This document shows positions 57,817 to 64,000 of a DNA stretch of 64,000 bases, piece by piece. Below the pieces are notes generated by a model, which saw nothing but the letters and a program-made list of their open reading frames with translations, was not told where the DNA came from and searched no databases. This DNA is from Halobacillus campisalis (GTDB lineage: Bacteria; Bacillota; Bacilli; Bacillales; Halobacillaceae). The number at the start of each line of letters is the position of its first letter. Positions within the stretch are counted from its first letter, which is position 1. Position numbers and translations under genes: made by a program. The DNA lies in the NCBI RefSeq assembly GCF_030345335.1, contig NZ_JAPVRC010000011.1, forward strand, positions 1-64,000, in the 5' to 3' direction.

Positions 57817-57848
57817 AAAAAAACACTCCAGATTGGAGTGTTTTTTTA
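57817..57848. terminator. Bidirectional terminator
   Basis: AAAAAAACACTCC-agatt-GGAGTGTTTTTTT between converging genes; it overlaps the stop of the minus-strand gene. Confidence 0.87.
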
Positions 57849-58460
57849 TTTGATATAGCCATGGCTTCTTCGGATGCTGATGCCATCATGCAAGTCCTCG
57901 TCCCACGTAAGGATACGCTCGACATGTTCGCAGTCATTCTGCCCGAAGAACTGCTTCACTTTTTCCCTGAATTCATTGTATCGAACCGATTCCTGACGCA
58001 TCTTATAGTACGACTTCTTATAAATTTCCACCGCATCTTCTATTGCACATTCATAATCATGTTTCAGCTTTTGCTGAGCTTTGGAAGAGGGCGCGTCATT
58101 ATAAGCTTCAGCCGTTAAGTATAGCAAGCGGTCGACGATCTCGTACGGATGATTCTGGACCGGTGCGTCCGGACAAGCTTTATTACTAGCTCGCAGCTTC
58201 TCATCCAGAGCGAGGATTTCCTCGACGGTCTCGCAGCAGTTATGTTGGAAAATCATTTTAATTTTTAAAATAAGTTCATTGTAGCGCTTTACTTCTGGGC
58301 GGATATCTTCATTTGCTTCTTTATACATTTGGATCGCTTTCCCGAGAGCACACTCGTAATCGTGACGAAGCTTCTGAATCTTTACGGAATCATAGCTGTC
58401 GTTATAGGCCTCAACGGTAAAGTGAATTAGACGATCGACGATTTTTTGTGGTGTAGTCAT
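57846..58460 (-). CDS. Unknown protein made of two tandem homologous domains (204 aa)
   Basis: Two repeats of about 90 residues: (1) IVDRLIHFTVEAYND...KLRHDYECALGKAIQMYKEA...EEILALDEKL and (2) IVDRLLYLTAEAYND...KLKHDYECAIEDAVEIYKKS...ERILTWDEDL. Shared landmarks are VDRL-x-x-x-T-x-EAYND, HDYECA and a conserved Cys near each repeat end. All-helical, cytosolic, function unknown. Arose by internal duplication. ATG 58460. Confidence 0.75.
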   Translation of the reverse strand: MTTPQKIVDRLIHFTVEAYNDSYDSVKIQKLRHDYECALGKAIQMYKEANEDIRPEVKRYNELILKIKMIFQHNCCETVEEILALDEKLRASNKACPDAPVQNHPYEIVDRLLYLTAEAYNDAPSSKAQQKLKHDYECAIEDAVEIYKKSYYKMRQESVRYNEFREKVKQFFGQNDCEHVERILTWDEDLHDGISIRRSHGYIK

Positions 58461-58704
58461 AGGTCCTCTTTCCTTTCCTGGGGCCTTCGTGTGTCGTGAA
58501 GGCTTCTTGGTTTGTGTGATGGTATAGTTATAACCTATCTTGTTGGGGGATAAACCACTTTGAGCGTATTTTGTCGTTTAGTGAGGAGGTTTTGGGAATT
58601 TTATTGTTAATCTAATAGTAATTTTTAAAAGATAGTATTTTGTCGTTTTATGTCACAATTGGAATTTTAAATCTAAAATTTCAAAAAAATTCATAATTAT
58701 ATTT

Positions 58705-58718
58705 TAAAAGCGCTTTCA
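58705..58718. promoter_or_regulatory. cre box upstream of the hexuronate-type operon
   Basis: TAAAAGCGCTTTCA (reverse TGAAAGCGCTTTTA) is an excellent CcpA site, 235 bases before the first gene. Predicts catabolite repression. Confidence 0.78.
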
Positions 58719-58736
58719 TTATGTTACACTTTCACT

Positions 58737-58772
58737 AAATCGTTTTACTAAACCGATTTAGTAAAACGATTT
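58737..58772. promoter_or_regulatory. Perfect 36-bp palindromic operator
   Basis: AAATCGTTTTACTAAA-CCGA-TTTAGTAAAACGATTT: 16-bp perfect arms around CCGA, and TACACTTTCACTAAATCG just before. Size and symmetry fit a dimeric or tetrameric GntR/LacI-type repressor site. The regulator gene is not in the window. Confidence 0.8.
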
Positions 58773-58939
58773 AGGAACTTGTATAGTTACTGCACTTTTA
58801 GTTCACAAAATGGAATTCAAAAAAAGGGTTTAGTAGGTGAGGTGTCGGAAAACTTTTTTTTGAGGTTCTATGTAAGCGATTTATATCGGGATGGTACTAT
58901 TTTTTGGAAACAGTTACTTTTTAATGAAAGGGAGATATT

Positions 58940-59950
58940 ATGGGGAACATTACTATCGATCAAGAAGAACTGAAGGAATTAGTTGTAAATAAGCTCTCGG
59001 AAGCGAAAGTTGATAAAGAGCATGCAAGTATTGTTGCTGACATTTTAGTTCATGCAGATTTAAGAGGTGTAAGTTCACACGGTGTATTACGAACGGAGCA
59101 TTATGTTAAAAGGATGCTTGAAGGAGGGATGAATGCAAATCCTGATTTCAATATTACCAAAAAAGGATCATCAGCTGCTTTATTTGATGGTGATAATGGC
59201 ATGGGTCACGTAATCACAAAGGAAGCAATGAAAGAAGCGATTAAATTATCAAAAGATAATGGGATAGGCATTGTTGGAATAGTTAATAGCAGCCACTGTG
59301 GAGCGCTATCTTATTACGCGGAACAAGCAGCCAAAGAAGATACTATTAGTATGATTATGACACATACTGATAGTGCAGTAGTTCCTTTCGGAGGAGCAGA
59401 GCCTTACTTCGGTACTAACCCAATAGCCTATGGTTTTCCAGCTAATGAACATCGACCGATTATTTTAGATATGGCCACAAGTAATGTCGCTTTAGGTAAG
59501 GTATTGCATGCTAGAGAAACTGGCAGTGAAATTCCTGATAATTGGGGAGTTGATGAAAACGGAAATCCTGTCACAGACCCTAATCTATTAAAGAATTTGC
59601 TTCCTTTTGGAGGACCTAAAGGTTTTGGTCTTGGTTTAGTAGTTGATGTAATGACCGGGGTGTTAACTGGAGGAGCTTTTGGACCAAAAATATCTACCAT
59701 GTATGGAGACTATAAGAATAATAGAGAGTTGAGTCATGTAATTGTGACGATAAACCCTGGCTTATTTATTGAGAAAGAAGAATTTTTGAACAATATTGAT
59801 CAAATGATAGATGAATTACATGCAGTAAAACCTGCAGATGGTTTCTCTTCCGTTATGGTTCCAGGTGAACCAGAGCAATTGAAAGAGGAGACAAATAAAA
59901 AGGAGGGTATTCCCTTACCAGAGAGCATTTACAATTATTTGAATTCATAA
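58940..59950 (+). CDS. Ldh-family (malate/L-lactate/ureidoglycolate type) oxidoreductase (336 aa)
   Basis: LDH2/MDG2-type NAD(P) dehydrogenase: HADLRGVSSHGVLRTEHYVKRM (catalytic His), GIVNSSHCGALSYYAEQA, PFGGAEPYFGTNPIAYGFP, LDMATSNVALGKVLHARETGSEIPDNWGVDENGNPVTDP and LLPFGGPKGFGLGLVVDVMTGVLTGG. The family reduces or oxidises 2-hydroxy/2-keto acids. ATG 58940 after AAAGGGAG. First gene of the operon with a TRAP system, a zinc dehydrogenase and uxuA, so the substrate is probably a sugar-acid derivative. Confidence 0.88.
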   Translation: MGNITIDQEELKELVVNKLSEAKVDKEHASIVADILVHADLRGVSSHGVLRTEHYVKRMLEGGMNANPDFNITKKGSSAALFDGDNGMGHVITKEAMKEAIKLSKDNGIGIVGIVNSSHCGALSYYAEQAAKEDTISMIMTHTDSAVVPFGGAEPYFGTNPIAYGFPANEHRPIILDMATSNVALGKVLHARETGSEIPDNWGVDENGNPVTDPNLLKNLLPFGGPKGFGLGLVVDVMTGVLTGGAFGPKISTMYGDYKNNRELSHVIVTINPGLFIEKEEFLNNIDQMIDELHAVKPADGFSSVMVPGEPEQLKEETNKKEGIPLPESIYNYLNS

Positions 59951-59974
59951 TTACATATTAAGGAGGAAATACAA

Positions 59975-60982
59975 ATGAAAAAGAAACTATTGTTATTGTT
60001 TGTTTCTATGTTAGTAATGTTGTTAGCTGCATGCGGCGGGGATGAAGAGTCATCTGGTTCAGGAGATTCAGGTGATACAATCACTTGGAAGCTGGGGCAC
60101 TTATCAAATGAAGATCACCAATGGAATAAAACAGCTGAAAAATTCGCTGAACTTGTTAGTGAAAAAACAGATGGTCAATTAGAAATTGAAATTTACCCGA
60201 ACGAACAATTGGGATCTGAAACTGAAGTTATCGATGGAATTGAGGCAGGAACAGTTGATATGACAATTACCGGTGAAACAATGGCAAATTGGGCACCTGA
60301 AGCCGCACTGATGGCGGTACCATATGCGTTTAACGGTCAAGATCATATGCAGAAAGTCGTGGAAGGGGAAATAGGAGAAGAAATTGAAAGCAGTGTTAAA
60401 GAAAACGTAGGTGTAACTCCACTTTATTATCATGCACGGGCACCTCGTAACCTTACATCCAATGAAAAAATCCAATCTCCAGATGATTTAAGTGGGTTTA
60501 AAATGCGAGTCCCCAACGTACCTTTGTTCATGGAGTCTTGGGAAGAAGCAGGAGCTAGACCACAAGTAATGGATTTTAGTGAAGTTTTTACAGGATTACA
60601 GCAAGGTGTTATAGATGGTCAGGAAAACCCGGTGGATCTAATTCAAAGTGCAGGTTTTGCTGAAGTTCAAGATTATGTGAACGTTACTGAGCACGTGTAC
60701 TCCTGGATATATGTTGTTGTTGGAAACAGTCAGCTGGAAGAGCTGGATGAAGATATGCAAGCCTCCGTTCAAGAAGCTGCTGAAGAAGCCCAGGCTTTTG
60801 GAATGGATTTATATGAAACTGAAACAAACGAAATTGAAGAGCAATTAAAAGAAGATGGCATGGAATTTGTGGAAGTAGACCAAGAAGCTTTTGCTGAAAA
60901 AATGCAGCCGGGAATTGAAAGCAGCCTCGATGAAGTTCAATTAGATCTATATAACAGGATCGTAGAAGCTGGGGAAGAGTAA
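59975..60982 (+). CDS. dctP: TRAP transporter solute-binding lipoprotein DctP (335 aa)
   Basis: Lipobox MKKKLLLLFVSMLVMLLAAC; DctP landmarks KLGHLSNEDHQWNKTAEKFAELVSEK, IYPNEQLGSETEVIDGIEAGTVDMTI, FKMRVPNVPLFMESWEEAGARPQVMDFSEVFTGLQQGVIDGQENP with the ligand-binding Arg (RVPN). Operon context suggests hexuronate or aldonate uptake. ATG 59975 after AAGGAGG. Confidence 0.92.
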   Translation: MKKKLLLLFVSMLVMLLAACGGDEESSGSGDSGDTITWKLGHLSNEDHQWNKTAEKFAELVSEKTDGQLEIEIYPNEQLGSETEVIDGIEAGTVDMTITGETMANWAPEAALMAVPYAFNGQDHMQKVVEGEIGEEIESSVKENVGVTPLYYHARAPRNLTSNEKIQSPDDLSGFKMRVPNVPLFMESWEEAGARPQVMDFSEVFTGLQQGVIDGQENPVDLIQSAGFAEVQDYVNVTEHVYSWIYVVVGNSQLEELDEDMQASVQEAAEEAQAFGMDLYETETNEIEEQLKEDGMEFVEVDQEAFAEKMQPGIESSLDEVQLDLYNRIVEAGEE

Positions 60983-60991
60983 AAAAACATT

Positions 60992-61027
60992 GGTAAGCAG
61001 CTTCTTTGGAAAAAGGAGTTGCTTACC
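60992..61027 (+). terminator. Stem-loop between the second dctP and dctQ
   Basis: GGTAAGCAGCTTCTTT-ggaa-AAAGGAGTTGCTTACC, inside the operon at the same relative place as in the first TRAP operon. Confidence 0.72.
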
Positions 61028-61055
61028 TCTATTAAAATGCAAAAGGGTGAGATAC

Positions 61056-61535
61056 ATGAATCCTGTAAATATTATAAGTAAATTGCTGAAAACTTTGACT
61101 ATCCTTACCTTTTCTGCTCTTGTGATAATCGTATTAATTCAAATAATTGCTCGCTATACTCCGATTTCCATTGTCTGGACGGAAGAACTTTCAAGGTTTT
61201 TATTTGTTTATTCCATTGCGTTTGGTGCTCCAGTGGCAATGGAGCGAAGAGAGTATGTAAGGGTGGATTTATTATTAGATTTGGTTCCAAATAAAATTAG
61301 AAAATATGTAGATTCTTTAATTTATTTGGTAATTGGGTTATTTTCTGGTTTCTTAATTTACTACTCCTATGAATTTGCTTTGCTTGGCGCAAATCAATCC
61401 TCCGCAACAATGCAGGTTGAAATGTATTATGTCAATTTAAGTATGGTTTTAACATTTTCACTTCTGACATTATATAGTTTCGTGAATATCTATGAATTAT
61501 TAAAGGGAAAGCAGAAGGAGAGTGTTGAATCATGA
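61056..61535 (+). CDS. dctQ: TRAP transporter small subunit DctQ (159 aa)
   Basis: Four helices with ALVIIVLIQIIARYTPISIVWTEELSRFLFVYSIAFGAPVAMERREYVRVDLLLD. ATG 61056 follows AAGGGTGAG; the frame from 60990 starts inside the hairpin and is rejected. The stop overlaps the dctM start. Confidence 0.9.
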   Translation: MNPVNIISKLLKTLTILTFSALVIIVLIQIIARYTPISIVWTEELSRFLFVYSIAFGAPVAMERREYVRVDLLLDLVPNKIRKYVDSLIYLVIGLFSGFLIYYSYEFALLGANQSSATMQVEMYYVNLSMVLTFSLLTLYSFVNIYELLKGKQKESVES

Positions 61536-62806
61536 TGGCATTAATTCTATTTATCTCTTTTCTATTACTAATATTTCTAAGTGTACCGATTGCGTTCAGC
61601 TTAGGGATTTCTTCACTCATTTATATACTAATAGCAGAAATACCTTTAAATATTATTCCACAAAAAATGTTCGGTGGAATAAATTCGTTTACCCTCCTGT
61701 GTATTCCCGGTTTTATTTTGGCTGGTAATTTAATGAATGCTGGAGGAATTACTGAACGCATCATTAAATTCACAAATAATATCGTCGGTCATATTAGAGG
61801 GGGATTAGGGCTGGCTAATGTAGGGTCGTCCATGGGTTTTGCTGGTATATCCGGTACGGCACTTGCTGACACAGCAAGTATTGGGTCGGTTATGATTCCT
61901 GCTATGAAAAAAGAAGGATATGATGCTTCCTTCGCTGTAGCAGTTACATCGTCATCCTCTACTATAGGACCAATTATCCCTCCTTCTTTACCTATGATCA
62001 TTTTAGGAACACTAGCAACGGTTTCAATCGGTGATCTCTTTTTAGCTGGAACCATTCCCGGGATATTACTTGGAGTGTTTCTAATGATAATGACATACGC
62101 GATCTCTAAAAAGAGAAACTATCCAAAAGGAGAGCGGCAGCACATTTCTGTCATTATAAAGTCATTCTCAGGAGCTTTCTGGGCTCTTATGATGACAGTC
62201 GTAATTCTATTCGGAATTCTAAGTGGTTATTTCACACCAACTGAAGCTTCTATAGTTGCTGTAGTCTATGCCTTAATTGTTGGGTTGTTTGTTTATAGAG
62301 ACTTAAAATTGAAAATGATTCCAAAAGTTATTTTAAATTCTATGGTCAGTACTGCAGGAATTATGATATTAGTAGGATTTGCTAATTTATTCGGATGGGT
62401 TCTGGTCAGTGAACAAATTCCTCAACTTGTAGCAGACACGATCTTATCCATTTCGGAAAATCCTATAGTTGTCATTCTTTTACTTAACCTATTGCTGCTA
62501 TTTGTAGGGACCTTTATGGAGACGATCGCGGCATTAGTCATTTTATTTCCAGTATTATTACCTGTAGCGACACATATTGGAATGGATCCAGTGCATTTTG
62601 GTGTTTTAATGGTATTAAATTTAATGATTGGATTATCTACACCGCCTGTTGGTGTCTGTTTATTTGTAGCTTCAAGTATTGGTAAAGTATCTCTTGGACG
62701 CGCCTCTATTGCTCTTCTTCCTTTTTTAGGTGTGAGTCTACTAGTATTGCTACTTGTTAGCTTTATCCCGCAATTGACACTTTTCTTACCTAGTTTATTT
62801 GATTAA
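61532..62806 (+). CDS. dctM: TRAP transporter large permease DctM (424 aa)
   Basis: ISFLLLIFLSVPIAFSLGISSLIYI, GFAGISGTALADTASIGSVMIPAM, SSSTIGPIIPPSLPMIILG, TPTEASIVAVVYALIVGLFVYRDL and IGLSTPPVGVCLFVASSIG are DctM landmarks. ATG 61532 overlaps dctQ by 4 bases (an ATG follows at 61535). Co-operates with 59975 and 61056. Confidence 0.93.
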   Translation: MMALILFISFLLLIFLSVPIAFSLGISSLIYILIAEIPLNIIPQKMFGGINSFTLLCIPGFILAGNLMNAGGITERIIKFTNNIVGHIRGGLGLANVGSSMGFAGISGTALADTASIGSVMIPAMKKEGYDASFAVAVTSSSSTIGPIIPPSLPMIILGTLATVSIGDLFLAGTIPGILLGVFLMIMTYAISKKRNYPKGERQHISVIIKSFSGAFWALMMTVVILFGILSGYFTPTEASIVAVVYALIVGLFVYRDLKLKMIPKVILNSMVSTAGIMILVGFANLFGWVLVSEQIPQLVADTILSISENPIVVILLLNLLLLFVGTFMETIAALVILFPVLLPVATHIGMDPVHFGVLMVLNLMIGLSTPPVGVCLFVASSIGKVSLGRASIALLPFLGVSLLVLLLVSFIPQLTLFLPSLFD

Positions 62807-62824
62807 AGAGAGGAGAAAGATATT

Positions 62825-63841
62825 TTGAAAGCGATTCAAGTAAAAGAACCTGGCAGCTTAACGATTGTAGAAATGGACGAACCGACTATAAAAGATGCAA
62901 ATGATGTGAAGATACGTTTAAAAGCCATGGGGATTTGCGGATCAGATATGCATATTTTACATGGAGAGAACCCGTTTGCTACTTACCCAAGAGTAGTAGG
63001 ACATGAGGTAGCTGGTGAAGTGGTGGAAATTGGTGATTCAGTTACTAAACTTTCTATTGGAGATAGAGTAGTGGTTGAACCTATGACTTATTGTGGTGAG
63101 TGTTATGCCTGTAAAAAAGACAGGCCTAATATTTGTGAAAATGTTCAAGTTTACGGAGTGCATAGAGACGGAGGTGGACGAGAAGTCATGACTATTCCTG
63201 AATCTTTAGTCCATCCCGTGGATAATAAATTAGGATGGTCAGAAATTGCTTTAATCGAACCTTTTACTATAGGTGCTCAAGCCATTTTTAGGGGCAACGT
63301 TCAAGAAGAAGACCAAGTATTTATTATCGGAGCTGGCCCTATAGGTTTATGTTGTTTGAAAATGGCCAAGCAGGCCGGTGCAAAAGTTGCAATCTCAGAT
63401 TTTAATGAAGAAAGGTTGGCTTTTGCAAAAGGCTGGGGTGCAGATAGAATTATTAATCCTGGCACTTCTACAGTAGAGGAGCAAATACTTGAGTGGACAA
63501 AAGGCATGGGTGCCAATGTGGTGATTGATGCGGTTGGAACTTCAAAAACAGTAGAACAGGCTATTGAAGTTACTTCTGTTGCTGCTCGTGTTGTTTTACT
63601 TGGATTTGCAAAAGAATTATCAAGCTTTTCTCAAGTGAATATTACGAAAAAGGAGCTGTCTATTTGCGGTTCAAGGCTCCAAACGAATCAATTTCCAAAG
63701 GTCATTAATTTATTTAACTCAGGACAATTAGATGCAAAGGATCTAGTTAGTCATCAATTTGAGCTTAGTGAAGTTCAAGAAGCATTCCACCTGATGAATG
63801 AAGCTCCCTCCGGAGTTCGAAAAGTTATTATAAAAATGTGA
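62825..63841 (+). CDS. Zinc-type alcohol dehydrogenase, RspB/sugar-acid type (338 aa)
   Basis: MDR fold: ICGSDMHILHGENPF (catalytic Cys 37 region), GHEVAGEVVEIGD (GHE), structural zinc CGECYACKKDRPNIC (four Cys), GAGPIGLCCLKMAKQAGAKVAISDF (NAD site) . Closest in layout to RspB and L-idonate/galactonate-type dehydrogenases. TTG 62825 after GAGAGGAG. With uxuA next, it probably oxidises the transported sugar acid or produces the uxuA substrate. Confidence 0.9.
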   Translation: MKAIQVKEPGSLTIVEMDEPTIKDANDVKIRLKAMGICGSDMHILHGENPFATYPRVVGHEVAGEVVEIGDSVTKLSIGDRVVVEPMTYCGECYACKKDRPNICENVQVYGVHRDGGGREVMTIPESLVHPVDNKLGWSEIALIEPFTIGAQAIFRGNVQEEDQVFIIGAGPIGLCCLKMAKQAGAKVAISDFNEERLAFAKGWGADRIINPGTSTVEEQILEWTKGMGANVVIDAVGTSKTVEQAIEVTSVAARVVLLGFAKELSSFSQVNITKKELSICGSRLQTNQFPKVINLFNSGQLDAKDLVSHQFELSEVQEAFHLMNEAPSGVRKVIIKM

Positions 63842-63885
63842 TGGATTGATAATTCAACTAATTATAATTGTGTGGTGAAGAAACT

Positions 63886-64000
63886 TTGAAAATGATTATG
63901 AGATGGTTCGGAGAAGGTAATGATGCTATCCCATTAAAACATTTAAATCAGATTCCGGGAGTAGAAGGGGTTGTCTGGGCGCTTCATGATGTTCCTGCTG
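63886..64000 (+). CDS. uxuA: Mannonate dehydratase UxuA, N-terminal part (cut by window end)
   Basis: From TTG 63886 (GGTGAAG upstream) the frame reads MKMIMRWFGEGNDAIPLKHLNQIPGVEGVVWALHDVPA, which matches the start of UxuA (FRWYG ... IRQIPG ... G-IV-A-YDVP). UxuA dehydrates D-mannonate to 2-keto-3-deoxygluconate. About 38 codons are in the window; the rest lies beyond it. Confidence 0.83.
   Translation, partial: MKMIMRWFGEGNDAIPLKHLNQIPGVEGVVWALHDVPA

Overview
The window looks like chromosomal DNA of a low-to-moderate GC Bacillaceae, probably a moderately halophilic or marine genus of the Halobacillus/Virgibacillus type. This is inferred, not proven. The grounds are strong AGGAGG ribosome sites, many TTG and GTG starts, CcpA-type cre boxes, an NprR-like quorum-sensing gene, a bacterial sn-glycerol-1-phosphate dehydrogenase, acidic TcaA-like surface proteins and two TRAP uptake operons. 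No rRNA, tRNA, CRISPR array or intact transposase was seen.

Region 1 (about 1-18.3 kb) is the most unusual part. It is a string of about 30 short genes, nearly all on the + strand, each followed by a copy of one imperfect palindromic site. The left arm is TATCTYGAAWTCRAGTCTT, then a TAAC-like core and GGGGC. Full copies add an internal terminator-like hairpin and a right arm that is the reverse complement of the left. Cargo is small membrane proteins, VOC, NUDIX, GNAT, deaminase, MazG-like, rhomboid, alpha/beta hydrolase, zinc ribbon and lipoprotein genes, which is typical of integron cassettes. One unit is duplicated and both ends of the duplication lie in the site core. Several cargo genes are decaying (frameshift, nonsense codon, lost start, truncation). 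No recombinase is visible. A second, poor cluster starts at 48.75 kb right after a TRAP operon, and a third cluster runs from 52.97 to 55.5 kb. Clusters 2 and 3, and the second half of region 1, each open with a compact 60-62 bp palindrome preceded by the same conserved non-coding leader.

Region 2 (18.4-26.2 kb): small membrane genes, a secreted hydrophobic protein, an XRE regulator with a membrane partner, an NprR-type TPR regulator overlapping its own pre-peptide gene, and a flippase plus CapA-like pair for surface polymer.

Region 3 (26.3-44.9 kb): an epoxide-hydrolase-like enzyme; an ECF transporter (S, fused double ATPase, T) with a PHP hydrolase and a divergent RpiR regulator; a cluster of four zinc-ribbon membrane proteins including two TcaA-like paralogues; and a CstA-type transporter with a LytS/LytT sensor pair and cre boxes, likely a pyruvate-sensing module. 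Intergenic arrays with an exact 21-bp period occur at three places here.

Region 4 (45-48.6 kb): GntR/FCD regulator plus TRAP dctPQM. Region 5 (50-57.8 kb): DinB, alpha/beta hydrolase, L,D-transpeptidase, cluster 3, and an overlapping glycerol-1-phosphate dehydrogenase/HAD phosphatase pair. Region 6 (57.8-64 kb): a two-repeat unknown protein, then a catabolite-controlled operon of an Ldh-type dehydrogenase, a second TRAP transporter, a zinc alcohol dehydrogenase and the start of uxuA, which suggests uptake and breakdown of hexuronate- or mannonate-like acids.
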